This document shows positions 1-8,831 of a DNA stretch of 64,000 bases, one piece after another. The position numbers and the translations under genes are program-made. The notes beneath the pieces were generated by a model. That model was not told the origin of the DNA and ran no database searches. It worked only from the letters and a program-made list of their open reading frames with translations. The stretch comes from Anaerolineae bacterium. Its GTDB lineage: Bacteria > Chloroflexota > Anaerolineae > Aggregatilineales > Phototrophicaceae. Positions within the stretch are counted from its first letter, which is position 1, and each line of letters begins with the position of its first letter. The DNA is taken from assembly GCA_022823945.1 (NCBI GenBank), contig JAJEBK010000050.1, forward strand, positions 32,726 to 96,725. The letters run 5' to 3'.

Positions 1-684
1 TCAGAAAAGATCCTGATTATTGATCATGAGCAAGCCGCATCTGAGCGGCTCTTGAGCTTGCTGGTTGGGCGCGGCTACCTGGCACAACACGCCAGCACAG
101 GCATCGGTGGCTTGCGCAGCTCCTACATGCAGCAGCCAGACCTGGTCTTGCTGGAAGCGAATCTGCCAGATATGGACGGCTGCGAGCTGTGCCGCCGGCT
201 ACGCGATTTGTCCGATATGCCGATTATCTTCATCAGCGCAGTTGGCGACACGCGCGATATCGTCTTGGGCTTTGAAGCGGGGGCGGACGATTATGTGCGC
301 AAGCCCTTTGACAATGACGAATTGCTGGCGCGCATACGCACACGCTTGCTTCGTTCGCCACGCCAGCGCAACAGCGAAGAACTCGTCTTCAACAATGGCG
401 AGCTGCGCATCAATTTCATCAACCGCGAGGTATTTGTCCGCGGCCAGCCCACACATCTGACGCCCAAGGAATTCAGTTTGCTGGCGGCGCTGGCACGCAA
501 TGCCGGGCGCGTTGTCTCGCGGCAAGAACTGGTTACACAAGCCTGGGGCGAGCGCTATAGCGATGCCACCGACAGCCTGAAGCTCTATGTGCATTATTTG
601 CGCCGCAAGCTGGAGCGCGATCCCCTGCAGCCTGAATACATCCTCACCTCGCGCGGAGTTGGCTATCGCTTTGTCAAACGGTAG
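1..684 (+). CDS. OmpR/PhoB-family response regulator, 5' partial, phospho-acceptor Asp replaced by Glu
   Basis: The frame is open from base 1, so the start lies upstream; 227 residues are visible. A receiver domain (about 1-115) begins KILIIDHE, where the family usually has an acidic pair, and has the conserved Lys at 101 (RKPF). A winged-helix DNA-binding domain (about 130-227) ends in the typical VGYRF. The position that is normally the phosphorylated Asp, in PDLVLLxxNLPDMDG, is Glu (codon 154-156). Family knowledge: Glu there cannot be phosphorylated in the usual way and may mimic the active state. I infer a DNA-binding regulator working independently of a kinase, or constitutively active. 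Its sensor kinase, if any, is outside the window. Confidence 0.9.
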   Translation, partial: SEKILIIDHEQAASERLLSLLVGRGYLAQHASTGIGGLRSSYMQQPDLVLLEANLPDMDGCELCRRLRDLSDMPIIFISAVGDTRDIVLGFEAGADDYVRKPFDNDELLARIRTRLLRSPRQRNSEELVFNNGELRINFINREVFVRGQPTHLTPKEFSLLAALARNAGRVVSRQELVTQAWGERYSDATDSLKLYVHYLRRKLERDPLQPEYILTSRGVGYRFVKR

Positions 685-687
685 TGC

Positions 688-1806
688 CTAATCCAGCAGC
701 GAACGCAGCGCTTCATCGGTGGACCTGACCATCGATTCAAAGCTGAACTTTTCCAGCCCCAGCCGCGTGTTGGCAGCCAATTCGGCGCGGCGCGCAAGCA
801 GCTCCGTGATGCTCGCTCGCAGCCCGGCGATATCGACATGCGCCACCAGCAGGCCATTGCGGCCATCTTGCACGACTTCCGCGTTGCCGCCCACTGCGCT
901 GGCCAACACAGGCGTTCCTACATACAGGCTCTCCAACAGGGTGTGCGACAAGCCTTCGTAGGCGCTGTACAAGGCAACAGCGTCTGCCGCTTTCATCATC
1001 CGCATGACATCTGCCGGTGGCAATTGGCCAGTGAATTGCACCCGCCCCGGCAACTGCGCCGCCAAGGCTTCCAGCCGCGCGCGGTCGGGTCCATCACCAG
1101 CCACGACCAACCGCACATCGGGCAGCCCAGCCAGCGCCGAGATCAAATGGTCGATGCCTTTCCAGCGCTGCAGGCGAGCTATCGAAAGCAGTGTCGGCGC
1201 ATCGCCCCAGCCCAGCTGCCGACGGATGGCTTTGCGCGATTGAGTGGGCAATGCGATATCGGGCAGCGCGTTGTAAATGACATGGACTTTGGCGCGATTG
1301 ACACCCCAGCCCAGCGCCATGTCACGGAGATACTGGCTGGGCACGATAACCGCGTCTTGCCCCGCCACCTGCCGCGAGCGTGAGCGCTTTTGCCAGCGGA
1401 CGCGCATATCGCCACCAGGCTGCTGGAAGCCGTCTATGCCCAGTTCGGGCGGGATCCAGCCTTTGCGCAGGCAGCGTTCCCAAGCCTGGTCGCCAACCAC
1501 TTTCATGATGCGCGGAATGTTGCGGCGCGTCCACAGCGGCAAGTCGATGGTGTGCGAATAGACGACATCCGCCCACGCCAAATCTTCAAAAGCAGACCGC
1601 GCATACTTCGCCAGGCGCAGCGGATAGATTTCCCTTTCAATCCGTTTGACTCGGTAGGGATAATCACCAGCCTGGGGCAGCCCATAGCTCAGCACGCGCA
1701 CCTGCCAGCCGCGCATTTGCAGGGCAGGCAGTATGGCGCGCAAATAAGTCGCAGGTCCCCCTGGCTCGGGGTGGAAGATGCCGCTGGCGACCAGGAGCTT
1801 CGGCAC
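688..1806 (-). CDS. GT4 family glycosyltransferase
   Basis: 372 residues with a GT-B fold. The N-terminus (MPKLLVASGIFHPEPGGPA) matches the GT4 acceptor-domain start with its Gly-rich loop. The C-terminal half has LLSIARLQRWKGIDHLI and the donor-site stretch ALYSAYEGLSHTLLESL, where the E-x7-E pair contacts the nucleotide sugar. The start is GTG with GAGG upstream, three bases after the methyltransferase stop, so the two genes are an operon. The role is probably addition of a sugar to an envelope glycan or lipid; the substrate cannot be read. The stop lies 3 bases from the convergent response-regulator stop. Confidence 0.88.
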   Translation of the reverse strand: MPKLLVASGIFHPEPGGPATYLRAILPALQMRGWQVRVLSYGLPQAGDYPYRVKRIEREIYPLRLAKYARSAFEDLAWADVVYSHTIDLPLWTRRNIPRIMKVVGDQAWERCLRKGWIPPELGIDGFQQPGGDMRVRWQKRSRSRQVAGQDAVIVPSQYLRDMALGWGVNRAKVHVIYNALPDIALPTQSRKAIRRQLGWGDAPTLLSIARLQRWKGIDHLISALAGLPDVRLVVAGDGPDRARLEALAAQLPGRVQFTGQLPPADVMRMMKAADAVALYSAYEGLSHTLLESLYVGTPVLASAVGGNAEVVQDGRNGLLVAHVDIAGLRASITELLARRAELAANTRLGLEKFSFESMVRSTDEALRSLLD

Positions 1807-1809
1807 CGC

Positions 1810-2586
1810 CTACCTCACGCGCGCGCGGATGAGGGTGTGGCGATTTTCGAAGGTCGCCTGCGGGCTGCCCCAACGCTGCGGGTTCATCCAGTCGCGGGCG
1901 ATCGGCGGGGCAGCGATCATCAGCGCGGTCAGCTGCGCGATCATAGCGTCGCCGTGCCCCTGCCGCCGCACCCAGGGGTCGAGTTCATGCGCCTTGCGAT
2001 ACGGCTCGCTGTATTCGACCATGAGTCCCGCGCGAGCGCAGATCTGCGTCCATTCGGCTTGATTGAAGGCGCGGTTGTGGCTGGGGTCGCGCAGGCGTTC
2101 AAAGGCATCGACATAGCGAGCCGCCTGGTCATCAAAGGGCAGCAGATGGTCTTGCAGCATCAGCAGACCGCCGGGTTTGAGCACGCGGGCGCATTCGAGC
2201 AAAAAGCGCTGAACATCGGGGAAGTGATGCGGAGCGATGCGGCAACAGACCAGATCGAACTGCTCGCGGTCAAAAGGCAAATCCTCCGCATCCGCCTGCC
2301 GGAATGACACATTGTCAACGCCCCGCCCGGTGATGAATTGGCGCGCCGATTCGAGCATGCGCGGTGTCAAGTCGCTGGCCACAACCTGCCCGACATGCGG
2401 CGCGAACTTCAGCGCAGTGTGTCCGCCGCCGGTTGCGATATCCAGCGCCCGCCAATGTTTTTGGGGCTGCGCGATCGCCAGCAGTCGATCCAGATCACTG
2501 CCATGCGCGTGCGTTTCCGATGTTACATAGCCTTCGGCGAATTGGCTGTAACGGGCTCGAGACAAGGATTTGGAGTCGCGAGTCAT
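1810..2586 (-). CDS. Class I SAM-dependent methyltransferase (UbiE/Methyltransf_11 type)
   Basis: 258 residues. SAM motif I is ALDIATGGGHTAL (about 47-59), followed by VVASDLTPRML (motif post-I), ADAEDLPFD (motif II) and VLKPGGLLMLQD (motif III), in the order of the UbiE/MenG/Methyltransf_11 group. The substrate is unknown. It starts at ATG and is the first gene of a two-gene minus-strand operon with the GT4 gene. The S9 peptidase gene starts divergently 114 bases away. Confidence 0.88.
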   Translation of the reverse strand: MTRDSKSLSRARYSQFAEGYVTSETHAHGSDLDRLLAIAQPQKHWRALDIATGGGHTALKFAPHVGQVVASDLTPRMLESARQFITGRGVDNVSFRQADAEDLPFDREQFDLVCCRIAPHHFPDVQRFLLECARVLKPGGLLMLQDHLLPFDDQAARYVDAFERLRDPSHNRAFNQAEWTQICARAGLMVEYSEPYRKAHELDPWVRRQGHGDAMIAQLTALMIAAPPIARDWMNPQRWGSPQATFENRHTLIRARVR

Positions 2587-2660
2587 GGATGGACGCTCCT
2601 GGCTATTGTGTCATGCCAATTTTACCCGCAGCCAGCGCGCAGGGCAGGCGCAAAATGCGC

Positions 2661-2695
2661 TAGACTCGTCCTCAATATCAACGCGACTGAGGAGG
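2661..2695 (+). promoter_or_regulatory. Likely -10 box and strong Shine-Dalgarno of the S9 peptidase gene
   Basis: TAGACT at 2661-2666 resembles a -10 hexamer; no convincing -35 is visible 16-18 bases upstream. GAGGAGG at 2689-2695 lies 5 bases before ATG 2701 and fixes that start over the longer open frame from 2338. Confidence 0.45.
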
Positions 2696-2700
2696 TCAAG

Positions 2701-4653
2701 ATGGCACAGCGGCGCACCATGCAGCCAGAAGACTTGTTTGCCCTGCAATTTCTGAATGGCGGCGCGTTATCGCCCGATGGCGAGCGCATTGTCTACACCG
2801 TCAGCCAGATTGATGCCGAAGCAGACAAGGAGTACGCAGCCTTGCACCTGCTGGACTTGGCGAGCGGCGAATCGCGGCGGCTGACTCATGGCGAGCAATC
2901 CGACCGTGGCGCGCGCTGGTCGCCCGATGGCAAGGCAATCGCCTTCATCAGCGACCGCAGTGGGTCCACTCAACTCCACCTGATGCCCATGGCTGGTGGC
3001 GAATCGCGGCAGCTGAGCGATTTTGAACGCGGGGTCGGCGGCAGTTTCGCCTGGTCGCCCGATGGCGCGCAGATCGCCTTCAGCGCCAAAGCGGATGATG
3101 AAGCGCCCGACCTCAGCAAAGAAGCTTACCGCGTCGACCGCACGGTCTATCGCTTTGACGCGATCGGCTACCTGGATGACGAGGCGCAGGATATTTATGT
3201 GCTGGATGTCGCCGGCGGCGATATCACGCGTCTGACCGATGACCGCAGCAACAACAGCAACCTGCGCTGGGCAGCCGATGGGAGCAGCATCCTCTACGAT
3301 GCCAATATGCAGCCCGATGCCGCGCGCGCCATGACGCCCGACCTGAAGCGCGTCGATCTGGCGGGCAATTGTTCGGTTGTTCTCAGCGGCTGGGCGAGCA
3401 TTGCCAGCGCAAGCCTGACTCCCGATAACCAGCGCGTTGTCTTTGTCGGGCGTCCCGATGATGGCAAGCCGATCGGCACAAAAGCCGATTTGTATGTGCT
3501 GGATATCGCGGCGGGCACAGTCGATTGCCGCACCAGGGACCTGGATGTCGGCGTCGGTGGGCGGTTGTCGCTGGATATGCCGGTCGGGGCTTTGGGCGCC
3601 GGCAATGTGGCGGTTGCCGATGATGGGGGTAGCGCCTTCGCGACTGTGCAGCGTGGCGGCACCAATCACATTTATCGCATCGCCCTGAGCGGCGCGGAAA
3701 GCTGGCAGCCCGTTACTTCGGGCGAAAGCGCCGCCTTTCTGCTGGACCTGGTTGGGGAGCAGTTGCTCTTTGCGCAGACCAGCATGAACGCGCCGCCCGA
3801 ACTGCATCTAAAGCGCCTGGAGGTGGGCGCAGCGCAGCAGTTGACCACCTTGAACGAGGCGCATCTGGCGGGAATCGACCTGCCAGCCTGGTCGCACTTG
3901 CTGTGGCAGAGCGTCGATGACACCGAGGTGGAAGGCTGGTATCTGCAGCCGCCAACTGGCGAAGCGCCCTACCCGACCATCCTGTACATTCATGGTGGAC
4001 CGCATGCGGCTTATGGCTGCGGCTTCCACTTCGACTTTCAGATGCTGGCGGGCGCGGGCTATGGCGTGCTGTTTTTGAATCACCGCGCGTCGACCGGTTA
4101 TGGCGATGCCTTTTCCACCGCCATCAAGGGCGACTGGGGCAACCTGGATTATCAGGATTTGATGAGCGGTGTCGACCAGGCCATCGCGCTGGGCTTGGCA
4201 GATGCCGATCGACTGGGCGTCTGCGGCACCTCGGGCGGCGGCAACCTGTCTTGCTGGATCATCGGGCAGACCGACCGCTTCAAAGCCGCCATCCCCCAAA
4301 ACCCGGTCACGAACTGGCGCAGCTTTTATGGCACCAGCGATATCGGCATCTACTTCGGCGTCGAGCAGATGGGCGGGCATCCGCACGAGATCCCCGCAGT
4401 CTATGACAAGTGCTCGCCGCTCACTTATGCGCATCGCTGTGTAACGCCGACGCTGTTGGTGCAAAGCGAACTGGATTATCGCTGTCCCGCCGAGCAGTCG
4501 GAACAATTTTACACCGTGCTGAAGGCGGTTGGCTGCACTGTGGAGATGCTGCGGCAGCCGGGCGGTTATCACGGCGCGTCGATCAGTGGCGCGGTCAATC
4601 TGCGCCGGGCGCACAACGATGCCATGCTGGCGTGGTTCGCGCGTTATGTCTGA
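2701..4653 (+). CDS. S9 family prolyl-oligopeptidase-type serine peptidase
   Basis: 650 residues. The N-terminal two thirds are a WD40/PD40-like beta-propeller with repeated RWSPDGKAIAF and AWSPDGAQIAF blades. The C-terminal alpha/beta-hydrolase domain carries an oxyanion HGGP motif, nucleophile Ser511 in GTSGGG, Asp592 (ELDYRCP) and His624 (GGYHG). This is the acylaminoacyl-peptidase/DPP-IV-like architecture of S9B/S9C, which cleaves short peptides. No signal peptide, so probably cytoplasmic. ATG 2701 is chosen because of its GAGGAGG ribosome site. It overlaps the convergent DUF309 gene by 10 bases. Confidence 0.92.
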   Translation: MAQRRTMQPEDLFALQFLNGGALSPDGERIVYTVSQIDAEADKEYAALHLLDLASGESRRLTHGEQSDRGARWSPDGKAIAFISDRSGSTQLHLMPMAGGESRQLSDFERGVGGSFAWSPDGAQIAFSAKADDEAPDLSKEAYRVDRTVYRFDAIGYLDDEAQDIYVLDVAGGDITRLTDDRSNNSNLRWAADGSSILYDANMQPDAARAMTPDLKRVDLAGNCSVVLSGWASIASASLTPDNQRVVFVGRPDDGKPIGTKADLYVLDIAAGTVDCRTRDLDVGVGGRLSLDMPVGALGAGNVAVADDGGSAFATVQRGGTNHIYRIALSGAESWQPVTSGESAAFLLDLVGEQLLFAQTSMNAPPELHLKRLEVGAAQQLTTLNEAHLAGIDLPAWSHLLWQSVDDTEVEGWYLQPPTGEAPYPTILYIHGGPHAAYGCGFHFDFQMLAGAGYGVLFLNHRASTGYGDAFSTAIKGDWGNLDYQDLMSGVDQAIALGLADADRLGVCGTSGGGNLSCWIIGQTDRFKAAIPQNPVTNWRSFYGTSDIGIYFGVEQMGGHPHEIPAVYDKCSPLTYAHRCVTPTLLVQSELDYRCPAEQSEQFYTVLKAVGCTVEMLRQPGGYHGASISGAVNLRRAHNDAMLAWFARYV

Positions 4654-5408
4654 GGCACCCCCGAGCGCAGCGGTTTGAGCAGGCTACGGTCGAATTCGCC
4701 CAGGCGGTCTGCGCCCAGCCGCTGCAATTCTGCGCGCACGGCATAGGAATCGCGCCGCAAAGCCGCCACATCCAGGTTCTGGCAGGTATCGGGCAGGGGA
4801 TAGAGCCATTGCACACTGCGCTGCAGCATCTTCAACGCGCCGCGAAAGTTGCCGCGTTCCAGTTGATAATAGGCGACGCCGACTTGCAGAATGGCGCGGT
4901 ACAGGTCGCGAATGGGTCCCTCGCTGGCAACCCACAACTCTTCAAAGAGGTCGTGTTGCTGGTAATATGCGCCGCGATTGAATGCCTCCACACCGGCAGC
5001 AGCCAATGGCGGCAGAGGCTGTGCGCAGGCGCAATCCAGCTGCGCAAGTGTTTCGGGCGTGGGCACGCGCGCCAGCTCGCGGATGATGGTGGACAGCCGC
5101 GCAGCCAGCTCTGCCCGGTCCAAAGCCAGTTCTGCGCCAGCCGCGATGGCTTGGGCGCGGACTGCGGCATCGGCGCTGACCAGCACGATGGGGATGCGGC
5201 GAGTGGCGGCGCTGGTCTTGGCTGTCAAGATCGAGGAATGGGCGGCGGGATGCTCGGCGTCGACAACTGCCAGGGCGGCGCGATTCTCAATCAGAGCGGG
5301 CATGAATGTGGCGGCGTCAACCAGCGCGAGAACAGAAATATCCTTCTGATTGTCCGGCAGAACAGCCAAGGCGTCGCTGTGGCTGAGGCAGACAATGACG
5401 ACAGGCAT
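4644..5408 (-). CDS. Receiver-like domain fused to DUF309
   Basis: 254 residues from ATG 5408; the open frame runs further upstream but without a better start. Residues 1-110 look like a CheY-type receiver: MPVVIVCLS, a possible phospho-Asp in ALAVVDAE, and IPIVLVSADAAVRAQAIAAGA resembling the beta4-beta5 region. Residues 150-254 are DUF309: EAFNRGAYYQQHDLFEELW and LYRAILQVGVAYYQLERGNFRGALKML, with the family's conserved His, Glu-Glu and Tyr. DUF309 proteins are small helical proteins of unknown function, often stand-alone. The fusion suggests a signal-controlled DUF309. Receiver assignment is moderate; DUF309 is firm. Confidence 0.8.
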   Translation of the reverse strand: MPVVIVCLSHSDALAVLPDNQKDISVLALVDAATFMPALIENRAALAVVDAEHPAAHSSILTAKTSAATRRIPIVLVSADAAVRAQAIAAGAELALDRAELAARLSTIIRELARVPTPETLAQLDCACAQPLPPLAAAGVEAFNRGAYYQQHDLFEELWVASEGPIRDLYRAILQVGVAYYQLERGNFRGALKMLQRSVQWLYPLPDTCQNLDVAALRRDSYAVRAELQRLGADRLGEFDRSLLKPLRSGVPQT

Positions 5409-5555
5409 TGTTTCTATCCAAAATTGAACTATTGACAAATCATCCACATACCTGTAGCGTTGCGAAAAGCCGGCTGATGACAATGCAATGGGCAGATCGT
5501 CCGCTCTTGCGCCTATTTTTGCATTGTCTTTTCTCAATTGAAAGTGCAGGATTTC

Positions 5556-5585
5556 TTGACAAGCTCGATATGTCAAAAGTAAAAT
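5556..5585 (+). promoter_or_regulatory. Sigma-70-type promoter for the YceD-sigma operon
   Basis: TTGACA at 5556-5561, an 18-base spacer and TAAAAT at 5580-5585, lying 68 bases before the proposed TTG start at 5654. It is the best promoter match in the 245-base gap between the two divergent genes. Confidence 0.6.
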
Positions 5586-5653
5586 GCTTGTATGACAATA
5601 GGCTGCATAATCGAGTCAACCAGCTTTATCAAGCCTGTGCCAGAGGTTCAGTT

Positions 5654-6202
5654 TTGAATCACCCGAATAGCAGCTACCTGAACAAGCGACTTCTCCGGCT
5701 GCAGGTTGGCTTTTTGCTATCAGCAGGTCCTGGCGCGTGCCGCAGCTTCCCGCTGAACATCCCGCAGCGGCTGCAAGTTTACGAAGACTTGTTTGTGGAG
5801 TCGCTGGCGGGCGATTTGGCATTGACGCGCGCCAAAGATGGCATTTTGCTGCAGGGCAAGCTGGAAGTTCGCCACCTGCGCGAATGCGACCGCTGCCTGG
5901 AACCCTTTGAACACAGATTTGTACTGGATATCGCCGAACTCTTTGCTTTGCCATCTCTCGCGGACAAGAGCGTCTTTTGCGTCGATGGCAACAGCGAGAT
6001 CGACCTGGCACCGCTGCTGCGCGAAGAAGTGCTGATCGAAGCCAGCTATCGCGCTGTCTGCCGTGCCGACTGCCGTGGGCTCAGCGCCGAGACAGGCGAC
6101 AAACTGAGCGCTGAAAGTGACCGGGCTGCGGCGCGCCGGGCAAAAGCGGAGGCGGACGCAATCGACCCGCGCATGGCTGTCTTAAAGCAGTTGCTGGTCT
6201 AA
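5654..6202 (+). CDS. YceD/DUF177 family protein
   Basis: About 182 residues. The CDRCLEPF motif and the later CRADCRGL are the DUF177 signature; family members are linked to 23S rRNA/large-subunit assembly and normally sit directly before rpmF (L32). Here the usual distal CPxCG half is absent (GLSAETG), so one Cys pair of the motif is missing. No rpmF follows; the next gene, 20 bases on, is a sigma factor. The start is uncertain: TTG 5654 has AGAGG 7 bases upstream and gives the normal family length. An in-frame ATG at 5570 overlaps the -35/-10 spacer and is less likely. Confidence 0.8.
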   Translation: MNHPNSSYLNKRLLRLQVGFLLSAGPGACRSFPLNIPQRLQVYEDLFVESLAGDLALTRAKDGILLQGKLEVRHLRECDRCLEPFEHRFVLDIAELFALPSLADKSVFCVDGNSEIDLAPLLREEVLIEASYRAVCRADCRGLSAETGDKLSAESDRAAARRAKAEADAIDPRMAVLKQLLV

Positions 6203-6222
6203 CTTGAAACAGAACTTGTACA

Positions 6223-7356
6223 TTGCGCAGTCCGCAGAGGGCAGCGCTGTATACGAAACAAGGCAAAGCTGTGGATGGATTTGAAAGCGGGTTCGCGTCC
6301 GACATTGAGTCGCTAGCGTACCTGGTCGATGACAACACCGAAAAAGACGATTACGCCGCCTTGGCAGGCGAAGCGGATCTGCCGCTCTTTGAGAACGAAA
6401 TCGCTGAAGAGCTGGAGGTCGAACGCGAAGAAGACTTCAATCTGGACGGCATTTCCACCAGCGACACCGTCGGCATGTATCTGCGCGAGATGGCGCGCGT
6501 CCCGCTGCTGACGCCAGAAGAAGAGGTGCAGCTGGCTATGCGCCAAGAAGCCGGCTTGAAAGCCGAGCGGCAACTGAAGCAAGCGCCCAACCACGAACGC
6601 CGCGCCGAATTGCAGTTCCTCATCCAAGACGGACAGCAAGCCCGCGACCACCTGATCGAAGCCAATGGACGGCTGGTCGTTTCAATCGCCAAGCGCTATA
6701 TGGATCGTGGCGTTCAGCTGCTGGATTTGATCCAGGAAGGCAATCTGGGCTTGATCAAGGCGGTCGAAAAGTTCGACTATCATCGCGGCTACCGCTTCAG
6801 CACCTATGCCACCTGGTGGATCCGCCAAACGATCACCCGCGCAGTCGCCGACCAGGGACGCACCATCCGCGTGCCCGTACACATGACCGACCGCATCCGC
6901 CAGCTGTATCGCGTCGCCCGGGAATTGGAACAGCAATCGGGCAGCAAACCCTCTGTCGAAGAAATTGCCGAAGTCCTGGAAATCGAGCCGCGCAAGGTGC
7001 AATGGATGTTGCGCGTGTCGTGGCGTCCGCTCAGCCTGGAGCACCCGGTCGGCAAAGACGAAGACAGCGAATTGGGCAGCTTCATCGAAAATGACCGCGA
7101 GCCCAAACCCTCTGATAGCGCCTATAGCAAGCTGCTCAAAGAGAAGATCGAAGAATTGCTGGAAACCTTGACCCCGCGTGAAGCGCGCATCTTGCGCTTG
7201 CGCTTTGGGCTGCAAAACGGGCACAGCTACACGCTGGAAGAAGTCGGACAGAAATTTGGCTTGACGCGCGAACGCATCCGCCAGATTGAAGGCCGGGCGC
7301 TGCGAAGGTTGCGCCATCCCCGCCGCAGCCGCAAACTCCGCGACTACCTGGACTAG
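6223..7356 (+). CDS. RNA polymerase primary-type sigma-70 factor
   Basis: 377 residues. Region 1.2 is [21 protein letters not shown]. Region 2 (about 143-220) has [20 protein letters not shown] and [17 protein letters not shown] (the -10 reading helix). Region 3 follows, and region 4 has [15 protein letters not shown] and the helix-turn-helix [17 protein letters not shown] for -35 recognition. The long acidic N-terminus lacks a full region 1.1, as in short RpoD/SigA or group-2 sigma factors. The start is likely TTG 6223; GTG 6271 is an alternative. It is co-transcribed with the DUF177 gene. Whether it is the housekeeping copy cannot be decided here. Confidence 0.93.
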   Translation: MRSPQRAALYTKQGKAVDGFESGFASDIESLAYLVDDNTEKDDYAALAGEADLPLFENEIAEELEVEREEDFNLDGISTSDTVGMYLREMARVPLLTPEEEVQLAMRQEAGLKAERQLKQAPNHERRAELQFLIQDGQQARDHLIEANGRLVVSIAKRYMDRGVQLLDLIQEGNLGLIKAVEKFDYHRGYRFSTYATWWIRQTITRAVADQGRTIRVPVHMTDRIRQLYRVARELEQQSGSKPSVEEIAEVLEIEPRKVQWMLRVSWRPLSLEHPVGKDEDSELGSFIENDREPKPSDSAYSKLLKEKIEELLETLTPREARILRLRFGLQNGHSYTLEEVGQKFGLTRERIRQIEGRALRRLRHPRRSRKLRDYLD

Positions 7357-7425
7357 GGACAACCCCTCGCTCCCAGGCGCAGTACAGGCTCATTGCAGCC
7401 CCCCGATTATGCTAAAATCGCCGTT

Positions 7426-8823
7426 ATGCGACCGATCGATATTCATCTGCGGACGGCGGCTTGTTTGGCAGGGTTGCTATTGCTGCTGCTGGCTTGCAAC
7501 ATGGGCACGAGCGAAAATGCCCCGCCGACGCTGGCGCCCTTGCCGACCCCGCCCCCACAAGCCACTCTCGGTTACGCTGCGCCTGGGCCGGTGACCGTCG
7601 CCGAGATCGGCTCGACTCCCGAAGAGCCGCCGGTTGATGTGATGGGCGAGCTTTTGGCGCAGGTCGAATCCGACCGATTGATGCAACATGTGCGCAGCTT
7701 GCAAGAATTCCAGACACGACATATCGCCTCGCCGCAAGATTCGCGCACAGAAGGCATTGGCGCGGCGCGGCAGTATATCAAAGACCAGCTCGATCTATTC
7801 AGCAGCGCGTCTGGCGGCAACCTCTACACCTTCGATCTGCGCTTTGATGCCTATATCACGCCGGACGAGCTCACGCCGCAGTACAATCTCGTCGGCGCGA
7901 TCGGCGGCAGCGAGGTCAACGCTGGCACCATCCTGGTCGGCGCGCATTATGACAGCATCGGTCTCGAACGCACTTCGGGCAGCGTCTATGCGCCGGGCGC
8001 AAACGACAATGCCTCGGGCGTGGCGGCTGTGCTGGAGATAGCGCGCATCCTCAGCGCATCAAAATACAAAGCCACGGTGATGTTTGCGCTCTTTTCTGCC
8101 GAAGAGATCGATCGTCAGGGCAGCCGCGCCTTTGCAGCCTGGATCAAACAGAGCAATATCGATCTGGTAGGCATGATCAACCTCGACACGATCGGCAATG
8201 TGCACGACTTCGCCGGCATCGTCAACGACCGGCAACTGCGCGTATTTTCTGCGCCGCCCAACTCGACCTCGCCATCGCGCAAGCTGGCGCGCTCTGCCAA
8301 CTTCCTGGCTTATAATTATGAGCTGGATATGGATTTGCAGGTGCAGGACGCCATCGACCGCGAAAATCGCTGGGGCGACCACTTCTCTTTCAGCGAGCTG
8401 GGCTATCCGGCTGTTCGCTTCATCAATGCGCACGAAGAAAAGCGCAATGCCGACCCCACCGACACCATTGAATACATTGAGCCGGATTACCTGCGCCGCG
8501 CAACGCAAGCCTCGCTGGCTGTGCTGCTGTCGCTGGCGGATGGCCCGCGCCCGCCCGCCAATATCGCCCTGCGCAACCGCGAAGAAAGAGCGCAAGAATT
8601 AGTGTGGGAGCCGATCGCTGCCAAGAGCTACATCATCGCGCTGCGACCGCCTGGCTCGCTGATTTATGCCCAGCAGATCCAATTTGATGAAACCAAGCTG
8701 TCTTGGGATGGCTTCGCTGACTACGAGGCCATCGCCATCGCCGCCATTGACGAACGCGGTGTGATTGGTCCCTTGTCGGACGAAATCAACCCGCGCCAAA
8801 CCACAACCGAATCAGAGCAGTAG
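7426..8823 (+). CDS. M28 family zinc metallopeptidase, lipoprotein
   Basis: 465 residues. The N-terminal hydrophobic stretch ends in a lipobox (LLLLLACN), followed by a Pro-rich linker, so the protein is predicted to be lipid-anchored outside the membrane. The peptidase domain has the M28 dizinc ligands in order: His174 (GAHYDS), Asp194 (ANDNASG), Glu226-Glu227 (SAEE), Asp254 (NLDTIGN) and His336 (NAHEE). A fibronectin-III-like C-terminal domain follows. M28 enzymes are aminopeptidases or carboxypeptidases. The start is the ATG in front of the signal peptide; a TTG 33 bases upstream is possible but less likely. A GT4 gene follows 8 bases later. Confidence 0.9.
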   Translation: MRPIDIHLRTAACLAGLLLLLLACNMGTSENAPPTLAPLPTPPPQATLGYAAPGPVTVAEIGSTPEEPPVDVMGELLAQVESDRLMQHVRSLQEFQTRHIASPQDSRTEGIGAARQYIKDQLDLFSSASGGNLYTFDLRFDAYITPDELTPQYNLVGAIGGSEVNAGTILVGAHYDSIGLERTSGSVYAPGANDNASGVAAVLEIARILSASKYKATVMFALFSAEEIDRQGSRAFAAWIKQSNIDLVGMINLDTIGNVHDFAGIVNDRQLRVFSAPPNSTSPSRKLARSANFLAYNYELDMDLQVQDAIDRENRWGDHFSFSELGYPAVRFINAHEEKRNADPTDTIEYIEPDYLRRATQASLAVLLSLADGPRPPANIALRNREERAQELVWEPIAAKSYIIALRPPGSLIYAQQIQFDETKLSWDGFADYEAIAIAAIDERGVIGPLSDEINPRQTTTESEQ

Positions 8824-8831
8824 TCACAGCT

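Noticed and set aside
2338..2700. Extended N-terminus of the S9 peptidase
   Set aside because: Overlaps the methyltransferase gene in antisense; ATG 2701 has a strong Shine-Dalgarno.
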